Source: Armigeres subalbatus
Lineage: Eukaryota > Arthropoda > Insecta > Diptera > Culicidae
DNA length: 64,000 nucleotides
Assembly: GCF_024139115.2 (NCBI RefSeq)
Contig: NC_085140.1
Location: forward strand, 417,892,283-417,956,282
Direction of reading: 5' to 3'
Under the pieces are notes generated by a model. That model saw only the letters and a list, made by a program, of their open reading frames with translations, did no database searches and was not told the DNA's origin. Positions 1-10,315 of this stretch are shown here, piece after piece. Each line of letters begins with the position of its first letter. Within the stretch, counting starts at the first letter, position 1. The translations under genes and the position numbers were made by a program.

Positions 1-957
1 AGAAATTGATAGCAAAACTGGACAAACGCACAAACGCCACTTAGCTCCTTTTTTAAAATTCCCACATTTTTCCCGATAATTTTTGAAAAACTCCCGATAA
101 GGTTTCAAATAAAAATATGTATTCAAGTCTAGAACAAAAATTAAAACTCAAAAAATGCATCTAGTTTAATTTTCTCAGTCAATTACTTGACTTCTTTAAA
201 GTAAACTTTTCCAAAGAGCTGATAATTTTGATGCCTCTAATTATTTTAAAAATCGAAAGTTGGCCTAAATAAATGAAAGAATCGATTAAGCGAATACAAA
301 TTTTGATGGAAAAGGTCTTTTTTTTATAAGCACGTTGTGCATCTGTCAATATTTTAGCTTCTATCACTATCATGTCATTCATTCTTGATCTTCATTTTTT
401 TCTCAGTCTATTTCAAGTTATTTGATTTCGGCCAGGTGTATTTCGGTTGTATTGAATTCTGATTGTTTTGTTTTTTCTCCTATTGTTACACATCCTGATG
501 TTTTATGGCATTGTATTTTATTTCATTATTTATGCCAATATTTCATTCATCCTTATGCTGATTTATAACTAAACACTGTTCTATAATCTAAGGACCATGT
601 TATAGAATCAAGATGTTAGCAAACGAACAACCAGAGATTGTTGAGTTGTGTGTCTGGATTAGTAACCTTCGTAAAAAAAATGTTGACAAAATTAGCCGTT
701 TCAAACGATACGTGACAAGGCGAAAGCAAAATAGTAAAGTGAACTTTTTTTTCATGTTTCACACGAGAATAAATATACATGGTTTAATAAATAAATATCT
801 GGTGTTTTTTTTTTTAGATTTTTGGGCAATTTCGTAAAAAAATCTGTTTTTTCGCGCCTTTCCTTTAGAATCTAAATTCCCGCATGTTTCCGCATTTCCC
901 AATTTCTCGTATTTTGTAATTTCAATTGACTCCCGGTTTACTTTTTTATTTTCCAGC
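1..957. mobile_element. hAT-like element remnant (family D)
   Basis: The stretch shares wording and order with the complete element at 41349-42842: 'cccgata' and 'ttcccgca' blocks, a 'ctcagtcaatt.cttgact' motif near 173-192, and 'cattc' tracts. Its left end lies at or beyond the window edge and no clean right terminus was found. No long reading frame resembling a transposase is present, so it is non-autonomous or decayed. Boundaries are approximate. Confidence 0.4.
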
Positions 958-1007
958 CCTCTACAGCATAATCACAGAAAATGTTAAAAACACGGAAACA
1001 TGTATGT

Positions 1008-1140
1008 TTCTGCATACATTTTTTCATATAAACTTCCAACGTGTTAAGCACCGCCTAAACGTTGGCTGAAATTTTGTCCAGAGCATCAGGACACCAAATA
1101 GAACCGAATCAGAGGGCCTAAAAAAATTCCATGCTAATTT
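1008..1140 (+). mobile_element. Fragment of foldback family B
   Basis: About 130 bp match the right arm of the foldback ending at 10023 and the copy at 22645-22836: shared blocks include 'tttctgcatacattttt', 'gcaccgcctaaacgttg' and 'gaaattttgtccagagcatc'. Neither terminus of the family is intact here. Confidence 0.6.
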
Positions 1141-2556
1141 GAGCGAATAATATGCAAATAATAATAAAATTCCACAAATGATTAAAAAGCAAACGTAATA
1201 ATCCATAAACAATTTAAAAACAATACAAAAATAAATTAGCACTTTTTAAAGCAAAAATTGCAATTATAAAACAACAATAAAGTTATCAAAAATTTTTATA
1301 AATGAATCAATAGTAATGAACAATTACAAAATTTTCCACAAAATAAATATTTTTTTCCACAAAAAATTAAAAACTTTCCTGGAAAAAATAAGCAAGAGCA
1401 ATAAAAAAATATGAAAATTTCCATAAAGAAATATAAAAAAGCAATAAAACTGAGCATTTGTCCATAGATGACCACTTCTTTTAAAGCGTTTAAAGATCAT
1501 GGAAAATTTCATCAGATAATTGATTTCAAACGATTTTGTTCACATTTTTATTTCCAACGTATATGATTGTTTTGTTCAGACACGAAAAAACGAGCTTCAA
1601 TTAGGGCGGAACTACTACAAAATAAACCATGAAAAGATGTATATATGACGTAGAACCTACCCTAACAATCCCGCTTTTTCCAATTTTGTACTTATTTCCT
1701 TGAGATCCTAGCAAAATCTTTTCATTTTAATCGATGTACATCGTTCCCTACCTGCAAAAAAAGAAAGAAAAAAGATTTATTAGAAAAAAGTTATTAGAAT
1801 ATAAAGGTAAGATGGGGACGGAGAATTTGTCACATCAAGACGCCCTAAATTGGCGTCATTTCATACAAATTCGAGTAAAAATAAAAACATCAATTAAGAT
1901 CAAATTTACTAATTTGAAAAAACAAGAACGTTTAGTAGCTGAATTGTGATTATTTCTCGGTACACAAACATAACCATATGTTGGACGATTTCCCTTTATA
2001 CAAACAAAACAACTACAGTAATCAATCAACTTGCGCCGCGAATCACAGAAAACGGTTCCCTTCGCACAAACAAACAAACAATACTAATGATAATGATTGG
2101 CAATTAGTTCATCACAACGCTGCGAAACAATTTTCCCATTACTAAATCGCTTTTCTTCATTCACGGTCCCTGCGGCTGTATAGGCACGTGAGCAAACAAT
2201 CAGACGGATCTCTCCGAAGGTCGATATTGAAAGTGGGCCAACAATACTGAATCTCAAAGTTACTTGAGTGTGTTGCATGAGTATTATTATTTTCACCTGT
2301 TTCGGTGTTAAGTGGATCTTTACCCTTTGGAGTGCGAAACAATAGCACGCACATCGTTCGTACCTACAATCAACTGAGAATCTCTTTTTTAAATAGATGG
2401 GCTGGGCACTGCTATCTGTTGGGGAAAGTAAATAAAAATGAATGGACGCTTAGGCTCCCGGGTAACACTGTGTTTCGAATAAATGGGAACTTCGTAATAT
2501 GTTTAATGTTTGGGACACGCATTTTTAGCAGAAATCGTTTAAAAAAAACGAAAAAA
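1141..2556. other. No recognisable feature
   Basis: AT-rich sequence. The short open frames have no recognisable domain and no codon-use signal. I see no tRNA, repeat array or terminal inverted repeat here. Confidence 0.5.
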
Positions 2557-2706
2557 TTAGTTAAGAAAATTATTTTGAGCTTTTTAGTGTCAAGTCTTCA
2601 GTCAAGTCGACCCTACTGTTGAGGTCGAAATACGTATCTGTCAAGGTACAATCAAGTGGTGGAAATCAATGGGATGGTACAAACTTGTCTTATGACAAGT
2701 GAAAAA
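2557..2706 (-). repeat. Dispersed repeat family C, copy 1
   Basis: Contains 'gaggtcgaaatacgtatctg' near 2621-2640, the reverse complement of the core at 28212-28231 and, less exactly, of that at 48159-48178. It is preceded by a 29-bp flank (2557-2589) that also precedes copy 2, but in direct orientation. No protein match; probably a small non-autonomous element of unknown class. Confidence 0.6.
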
Positions 2707-2780
2707 ATGAGGTTTGCAAATTAATAAATTTCGGTAAATACATTCTTATGTATACTCAAAAAGTTAAGTTCTATCTATAT

Positions 2781-3547
2781 TAGGGTGGTTCAAACCATCA
2801 ATTTTGCTCCACAGTGCTCATCTGATTCTTTACCATGTTCTGAGTTTCCTCTGAAAATTTGAGCTCATTTGGATTAAAACTGATTTAGCACAAGCCGTTT
2901 CAAGTTTGCATGCAAATTAGTATGGGGAAATTTATTTTTTCATTCTACTGTTAATGACGTTTCCCCATTAAGCGTAGGTTAAAAGAAGACCTACATATCT
3001 AAAAGGGATACTCAACAGCTTCCACCCAACGAAAACCGCATGTTGATTAATCGTCCCAATAATTAGTAATCGATTTTAAGACAGGTTGCGAATCTTTAGT
3101 CATGATCGTTAAACTTCTTTGAGGGCATCACTGAAATGTGCAGTGCAACATAGTAGCCTGAATTTGTGTGTGCTATCTTTCGTGCCACGAGCAGCAATGG
3201 TGCCTGTTGATGAGTTATGCAATTAGCTCCAGAAAACCACGATATAGATTAAATTCGATTACTAATTATTGGAACGATTAATTGAGATGCGGTTTTCACT
3301 GAGTTAAAGCTGTTGAGTATTCCTTTTAGCTATGTAGGTTTTCTTTTAACATGCCCTTGATGGGGAAGCGTCATTACCAGTATAATGAAAAAATAAATTT
3401 CCCCATACTAATTTGCATGCAAACTTGAAACGGCTTGTGCTAAATCAGTTTTAATCCAAATGAGCTCAAATTTTTAGAGGACACTCAGAACATGGTAAAG
3501 AATCAGATGAGCACTGTGGAGCAAAATCGATTTTTTGAACCACCCTA
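2781..3547. mobile_element. 767-bp hAT-like foldback element with 8-bp TSD
   Basis: The arms 2781-~3073 and ~3253-3547 are near-perfect reverse complements of about 290 bp around a spacer of about 180 bp. The termini are TAGGGTGGTTCAAA and its complement. The flanks 2773-2780 and 3548-3555 are both ATCTATAT, a perfect 8-bp duplication. An 8-bp TSD with TAGGG ends fits hAT. No transposase is encoded, so it is non-autonomous. Confidence 0.88.
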
Positions 3548-3876
3548 ATCTATATACAATAGAAAAACCCAAATCAATCCACCTAGCGTTGGTGGTGCCT
3601 TTCTCGCGCATTAAAAAAATAAGAAAAACACATAAGAGAGGTCGAAATGGCACTTCAGCGGGATAGATTTTACTTTTTCCATCAATTCATATCCATTTGC
3701 GGTCATTTGAAAATTTGAAAATCGGATAATGCTAAGTACCAAAAAGTGTGTCTCACATTTTTGTACACACACACTAGGGTGGCTCAAAAAACACTTTTTC
3801 AATTTTTTTGATGGGCCGCCTAAACTCGATGGAAGTTTATATGGAAAAATGTATGCAGAAACATCCAAAAACAGTG

Positions 3877-4405
3877 TGTTGGTTTTATTCGGATTCCCAA
3901 TTCCGTTCAGCAAACGCAGATATTGTGTGGTACGTTAGCTTAAAGCTAAATTAGATTTTATTAGGTTTAATTCAGTTAATTATTCATCAAAACTTACAAT
4001 TTTGGTTGACCGATAACAAAGGAGGTGTGGGTCGCAGATTCTCAAGCAGTTACAACAATGTGCCTACGGAATAGCATATTCGATTATATATATATCTTCA
4101 CGATACTTAAATTTAGGCTTATTACATACCAAAGATCAATCCGTACTATTAGCAATTAGGCAATAGCTTTAATATTTCAATTAATAGTTTATATTTACTT
4201 TAGGATTAAGTTTTAGACAATAGAATTAGTAACTTCGACATGGGTGGTTTTTCTATTCCATTCTCTTTTGTTTAGTCTTGTACACTACGTAGATGTATGG
4301 TGTTCTCTGGCGACGTACATCAATTTTCTTCTCTTTGCGCACTGTCATCGGGAAGCATAGCGCTGTGCCGGCCTGGGTTACCGAAACGAGGGTCTTGTCG
4401 GCACA
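3877..4405 (-). repeat. BEL/Pao 3' LTR (529 bp)
   Basis: In the element's sense it runs from TGTGCCGACAAGACC (at 4405) to ...CCAACA (at 3877). Bases 4322-4405 are nearly identical to 9418-9502. The right-hand boundary abuts an imperfect polypurine stretch (minus strand, 'gggcgggggta'), as expected upstream of a 3' LTR. The integrase reading frame appears to run a little into the LTR. Confidence 0.82.
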
Positions 4406-5966
4406 TACCCCCGCCCGTAAACCTTGGTGAGGATCAGGAACATCCGAAACTCCAGGGAAAGGTTTACGTTCCTCCACGACATCTAGAACAGCTAGCTTCG
4501 CGGCTGCTCTTCGGATAACGCCTGTCGATGTTCGGACCAAAGCTTGCCGTACTCTACCATCTCGTCCGGGTAGACCTCTTCGACTCGGCCCCGAATCCAC
4601 TGGTTCTTTGCCTTCCCATCCACCACTAAGACCAGGTCTCCTACCGCAATATCTTTGACGTCCTGGAGCCACTTACATCTGCGCGTGATGACCGGCAGGT
4701 ATTCTTTCAGCCACCGATTCCAGAACTCGCCGGTGATGTACCTGGCTAGCTTCCAGCTGCTACGAAGAGTCGAACGAACGTCCAAGTTCTCCGTAGCCAG
4801 AAATTTCATTCCAGAGGAATTGCCCAACAAAAAGTGGTTGGGCGTCAGGGCCTCTTGATCTGCAGACTCAAGCGGAACGTAGGTCAGAGGTCTAGAATTG
4901 ATCATTGCCTCCGCCTCGAGCAGAATCGTTTCCAACGTTTCGTCGTTCGGTCTGCGTGGTCCATCTATTATTGCCCCGATCGCCACCTTAACTGAACGCA
5001 CAAGTCTCTCCCACGCTCCACCCATGTGCGGAGTAGCGGGTGGGATGAACTTCCAGGTTGTCTGCGCTGTGGTGAACTTCTCGGTCAGGGCTTTCTTCGT
5101 TTCTTCGGTAAGCTTGTTCAACTCGTTGCTGGTTCCCTTGAAACATGTGGCATTGTCTGTCCAGAATTCTCTTGGAAGTCCGCGGCGGGAAACGAAGCGT
5201 TGAACAGCCATGATACATGACTCCGTGCTCAAGGAGTGTACCAGCTCCAGATGGATTGCTCTGGTAGTCAGGCAGGTGAATAGGGCCACCCACCGCTTGA
5301 CGTTGCTTCGGCCTATCTTGACGAGCACTGGGCCGAAATAGTCCAACCCGGTGAACCTGAACGGTTGATTGAACGCTGCCAGACGCATTTCGGGAAGCGG
5401 AGCCATCGCGGGTGGTTTTGGAGCCGACTTTGCGATGCGGCACACTACGCAGTTACCAGCTACCTTATCCACCAATCTTCTTAGCATCGGGATATCGAAG
5501 CGCTGGCGAATCTCATTAACAACCGTCTCTCGGTTGGCGTGACGGAAATGGCGGTGGAACCAGTCAACGATGAAGAAAGTGATCGCATGCTGCTTGGGGA
5601 GAATTACAGGAAACTTCGCTTCCATCGCTACGTAGGGGCAGCTTCGATTCGACCACGACTCCGCAGAATTCCTCTCTCGTCAATGAAAGGCCATTTCGAG
5701 TAGATATTGCTGGACTTCTTCACCACGACGTGACGGCGATCCGGCGGACCTTGAGATGTAGCGAGAACGGCGACTTCATCAGGGTAGGCCTCGACTTGGG
5801 CTAGCTTCCACAGCATTTCTTCTGCTCGCCGTAGTTTGTCACTGTTGAGAACGCCAAGCTCCAACGCAAGTCCTTGCTTCTTTCTGCGAATGTTGTCGAC
5901 GAAACGCAGCACGTAGGCTGTTGCACGGTGTAATTTGGTCCAACTGCTAAACCGAGCTAAATCCAC
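4406..5966 (-). pseudogene. BEL/Pao integrase and C-terminal domain, frameshifted
   Basis: Integrases insert retrotransposon cDNA into the chromosome. The frame at 5628-5966 carries the linker after RNase H. The frame at 4492-5625 starts in the H2C2 zinc-binding region (H..H about 29-33 residues before CVVC). It continues into the DDE core: Asp in GLDYFGP, Asp in FWTDNATCFKG, and Glu in PHMGGAWERLV. A C-terminal domain with GDLVLVVDGK follows. The frame changes near 5635, and again near 4565, where the expected C-terminus continues in the overlapping frame that starts at 4672. The catalytic residues are present but the coding line is broken. Confidence 0.9.
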
Positions 5967-7695
5967 AATCGGATCGAAATGTGCAGAGAAAGTGTGCAGG
6001 TCGTAGCTCTTCGTCAGTTGAAGTGATCGTTCGTTGTTGCGGCCAGTCCTCTTCAGGGTCTTTAAGGAAGGTTGGCCCCTGGAACCAAGGGCTGTCCATG
6101 GTTAACTGCGGACTAGATCCCCACTTGGTAGCTAGATCGGCGACGTTGAGCTTCGTAGGCACCCACCTCCACTCACGTTGCTCTGTGGAAGTCAGGATTT
6201 CACCGACGCGGACGGCGACAAACTTGTGAAAGCGCCTGTGATCATGGGAGCGAATCCACGCAAGTACCGTACCCGAATCACTCCAGCAGAAGCGACGGCT
6301 GATCGTGAAACTGTGCTGGTTCTGGATGGTCTCTAACAGTCGAACGCCGAGGACGGCTGCTTTCAGCTCGAGTCTAGGGATAGAGAGCGTTTTTAGCGGA
6401 GCTACTTTGGTCTTGGCGCCGACGAGCGCCACTTGTATACCACTGTCTGTCTCCAGGCGAAAGTGCACTGCGCAGGCGAATGCTGACTCGCTGGCGTCGA
6501 CGAATAGATGTACTTGAAGACCGTCGAGACTTGCAGGGAAGGGCGAGCGGAAATAGCACCGAGGAATTCGAAGCTCACTCAGTCGTCCGAAGAGATTTGA
6601 CCACTGCTGCCACCGCTCATATATGTCCTCCGGTATCTGTTGATCCCACTCCGTTCCTTTCGCCCAAATGTCTTGTAACAGAATTTTACCGTGTACGAGG
6701 AAGAAGGCGATGAACCCGAGAGGGTCGAACAAGCTCATCACAATCCTGGCGATTTCCCTCTTTGTCGGAATGTGACCTTCGGCGAGTATGGACTGTAGAT
6801 CTTCCCTCAGGCCGAACGTGTACACGAAGACATCGTCGGATGGAATCCACTTCATGCCGAGCACCGATTCCAGCTTTTCTCCACGTTCTAGGTCCAGGTT
6901 CTTCGGCTCAATTTCGCATGTCGCACCGATTCCCTCGAGAACACCTGCTTCGTTGGACAAGAAGTGACGCAGCGTGAAACTAGCCAGAGAGTGGACCAAC
7001 TTAACCTCGTTGACGACCTCGATCGCCTCCTGGACTGTCTCGAAGCTGTCCAGGTAGTCATCCACGTAGTGCTTGTTTTTGATAGCCGCGGCAGCCGGAT
7101 ATTCGCCTGAACACTCTTCCGCGTTGAGGTTTTTGACATACTGTGCAGAGGTTGGAGAACAGGTCGAACCAAACGTGGCGACGTCCATCACATACACCCT
7201 AGGTGGATCCGACGGGTTGTCACGGAACAGAAACCGTTGCGACTGGCAGTCGGGTGCTCGAATCTTTATTTGGTGGAACATCTCCATGATATCTCCACAC
7301 ACGGCGACTGGAAACTGGCGAAACTGACGGAGAACTTGCGGAAGCGGGGACAGTAGGTCCGGGCCCTTGAGCAGCTTGGAGTTGAAGGAAACGTTGTTCT
7401 TTTTGGCTGCTGCATCCCAGATTAGCCGCACCTTGCCGGATTTTCTGGGATTCGTAACGACGCCCAACGGGAGATACCAGACTTGTTCAGCTGCTACGGA
7501 CGTCAGTTCAGCCAGGCTTGCTTTGTGGGCGTATCCCTTACGCTCGTATTCCACGATCTGCTCTCGCACTCGTCGTTCCAATTCTGGATTCTGCTGCAGC
7601 TTTCGCTCTAGCGCCTCCAACCGACGTACAGCCATGGGGTAGCTATCGGGAAAACTGTGATCGTCCGCTCTCCAAAGCAGTCCGGTTTCGTACCC
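5947..7695 (-). pseudogene. BEL/Pao reverse transcriptase and RNase H
   Basis: A long open frame, 5947-7635, reads from an RT N-terminus (VRRLEALERKL, VWYLPLGVV) through the catalytic motif YVDDYLDS near 7060. It continues through the connection domain (SLFDPLGFIAFF) to an RNase H-like core (FVDASESAFACAVHF near 6510, then LSIPRLELKAAV). At the upstream end the frame continues past 7635 only after a one-base change near 7690-7700. At the downstream end it drifts out of frame near 5980, before the integrase. The family normally reads gag-pol as one frame, so these are disabling mutations. Confidence 0.93.
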
Positions 7696-8429
7696 CGATC
7701 CAGAGGAACGCGGCGCGTTGTGTCCACCAGCAGCTGTCTAGCACGCTTATCTTCTTCCGACTCCGGAATCTCACGAGGACCAGAAACGCCTGCAGTCTCC
7801 AAGGTGAAGTAGTCACGTAGCTGCTCGTTCAACTCTCGATCCGGATCAGATGCCGCCCCGACATGAAAGCTAACGATTGCCGTTTGCGGCGGCTGACCGG
7901 GTATGCAGCCATAGATGCTCCACCCAAGTCTACATTTCGCCCCGATCGGATCCTTCGGTCCTCCTTCTCGCAGCTTCAGCGGGACGCACAGTCTGAGATT
8001 GTCTAGCCCTATCAGCAACTTAGGTTGGACGAGTTCGTAGTCCTCCAGGGGAAGACCACGAAGGTGAGGAAACCGATTAGCCAGTTCCCCATATTTCAGA
8101 GATTGCGAAGGTAGAACAAGCCGGCTGACCGTACGAGCATCCACCAGCTTGTGCCGATTGGCGGAACCCTTTCCGGCGATTTCGACCTGGACACGGTGTG
8201 ATTTCGCCTCTTTCCGCTGTACGTTGCCGGTCCATTGGAGTGTTAGTGGCTCTACCTGACCTCTAACTCCTAGCTGCTTCGCGACTGATTCCTCCAGCAG
8301 AGTGTAGGAAGAGCCCTCATCGATGAAGGCGAATATTGGTTGGGAGGATCTGTCGCTGAAAAGAACGACGGGCACGATGCGAAAGAGTGGCCATTTTAAA
8401 TCGTCCGACAACACGTGACTCGCTGACAT
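7690..8429 (-). pseudogene. BEL/Pao A17-type aspartic protease region
   Basis: The frame 7608-8429 contains the protease active-site motif FIDEGSSYTLLEE near 8330, then LLIGLDNLRLCVP and RLGWSIYG, which are standard for peptidase family A17. The protease would cut Gag-Pol into mature proteins. After about 7695 this frame reads nonsense relative to the family, and the polymerase continues in another frame. Upstream, the gag frame ends in TAG at 8432-8434 and this frame begins two bases later, so the gag-pro junction is also out of frame. Confidence 0.9.
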
Positions 8430-8431
8430 TC

Positions 8432-9409
8432 CTACGTTTCCCGAGGGGGAGAGGTGTGTAGGAGGGTGTTGTGCTTTTGCCTACAAGCTTCGACGCCGCA
8501 TCCATTCCAGGAACGGCACGGCCATTTGCCGTGGTTATTCAGGCACGTCCGACATAAACCCTTCAGCTGAACAAGTTTCCAGCGTTCGTCCAAAGTCGCA
8601 CCCTTGAACTGATGACATTCTGCCACCCGATGGCCGCTCCGACCGCACGCTGCGCATGGCTTGCTAGCCTTCGTGTTGACTGGAGAATTTAGCCCGCCGG
8701 TTGCTCCAGGGGTAGCTGATCCACCGGACGCGGAAAGGGGGATTCGTTCACCGGAATGTGCGTAGACGTTCCCGGTTTCCCTGGACTTTCGCTTGTCATT
8801 TCTTGCTGTTGCACTTTCTCCTGGGAGCTCGAAAGACACCTCACTCGCCGCCGTTACCAGCCCGGCCATGTAGTCCCCGAATGTTTCGAGGGTCGCCGGC
8901 TGGTTTTTGTTCTTGTAGATTGCCCAGTCGAGTCGCATCGAACCAGGCAGTTTCTCTACAAGCTCCTGCATCAACGCCGGATTCGAAAGATGGTTCAGCT
9001 GGTTTGCTGCTTTGATATGGTCGACCAGATTTTGCACGGAGAGACCGAATTGGATCAGTTTTTCCATTCGATCGTGCGTAGGAGCTGGAACCTGGCGGAT
9101 CTTCGTCATCAGAGTACGGATAAGCAGCTCTGGCCTACCGTAAAGCGTACGCAGGGTCTGAATGACGTGCGGTACACTTCCTGGTAGGAGAAGTCGGCTG
9201 CGAACCGACTCCAGCGCGTGCCCCTTCAAACATCGTTGAAGACGGACTAGATTCTCCGCTTCTGAGTATCCACAGGTTGCTGTGGACTGTTCGAAGTTGC
9301 TGATGAAGATAGGCCAGTCTTCTGGATTCCCTCCAAAGGTAGGAAGCTCCTTTCCCAGAACCTGCCGCGCAGCGATTTGCAGAACGGTGTTGGAGGATCC
9401 AAAGGAGAA
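8432..9409 (-). pseudogene. BEL/Pao Gag, N-terminally deleted
   Basis: The frame is open from just after a TAG at 9410-9412 down to 8432. It contains FGGNPEDWPIFISNFEQS near 9340-9280, a conserved gag block, then LRTLYGRPELLIRTL. Two cysteine knuckles follow: CAACGRSGHRVAEC (C-x2-C-x4-H-x4-C) near 8660, and CRTCLNNHGKWPC near 8540. Gag would form the nucleocapsid shell and bind element RNA. Family members usually have considerably more sequence N-terminal to this block. Here the deletion joins gag directly to 85 bp of 5' LTR, so no authentic start remains. Confidence 0.9.
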
Positions 9410-9417
9410 CTAGGGGA

Positions 9418-9502
9418 AATTTTCTTCTCTTTGCGCACTGTCATCGGGAAGCATAGCGCTGTGCCGGCCTGGGTTACCGAAACGAGGGGTCTTGTCGGCA
9501 CA
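9418..9502 (-). repeat. Remnant of BEL/Pao 5' LTR (85 bp)
   Basis: Nearly identical to 4322-4405, with one extra G near 9488, and ends at the TG/CA boundary next to the CAGTG duplication. The other ~445 bp of the LTR, including whatever promoter and polyadenylation signals it held, are missing. The breakpoint lies at about 9417/9418. Confidence 0.85.
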
Positions 9503-10021
9503 CAGTGATTTGCAGTTGGACGGCACAATTTACGATCAGAAACCATGATACTCATTCAGTTCTTGTAGAATTAAATACAAGAAAATTAGAGATTAGAGTT
9601 TATTAGGCAAAGATATTAGCATTTTACTGGAGTGTTGTATGGGTGAATTTATTTCTTTTCAAAGGTAAAAGAAACGAAATTTGCTCAAACCCCACTTCAG
9701 AGAAATGCTAATAACTTCGCCGGGCAAACACTAATCTTCTCGCGGTTTTCAGCATAACATTCTGTATTAAATTCTTCAAGACCTGAATGAGTATCATAGT
9801 TCTTCATCGTAAATTGTGTCGTCTAACTGCAAATCACTGTTTTTGGATGTTTCTGCATACATTTTTGCATATAAACTTCTAACGAGTTTAGCACCGCCTA
9901 AACGTTGACCGATTTGGCTGAAATTTTGTCCAGAGCATCAGGACATCAAATAGATCCGAATAAGAGGGCGGCCCATCAAAAAATTTGAAAAAAGTTTTTT
10001 CCATACTAATTTGAGCCACCC

Positions 10022-10184
<163 letters not shown>

Positions 10185-10315
10185 GACATCACCTCAATTC
10201 GTCGAACTGAGTCGATTGGTATATAACAATATGGGTCTCCGAGCCTTCTATCAAAAGTTCGGTTTTGGAGTGATTCTATAGCCTTTACGTATACTTAGTA
10301 TACGAGAAAGGCAAA

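Larger units (their letters stand above)
3877..9502 (-). mobile_element. BEL/Pao LTR retrotransposon, 5.6 kb, defective
   Basis: Order on the minus strand is LTR remnant, gag with zinc knuckles, A17-type aspartic protease, reverse transcriptase, RNase H, integrase, complete 3' LTR. This order is typical of BEL/Pao. The ends read TG...CA, and CAGTG occurs on both sides (3872-3876 and 9503-9507), a 5-bp target duplication. The pre-insertion sequence can be read from the opposite foldback arm near 9830, which runs through the site uninterrupted. A deletion removed most of the 5' LTR, the primer-binding site and the gag start. At least five frame changes break gag-pol. It cannot be autonomous. 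Confidence 0.93.

Noticed and set aside
4988..5443. 151-codon minus-strand frame within the integrase
   Set aside because: Alternate-frame shadow of the integrase coding sequence.
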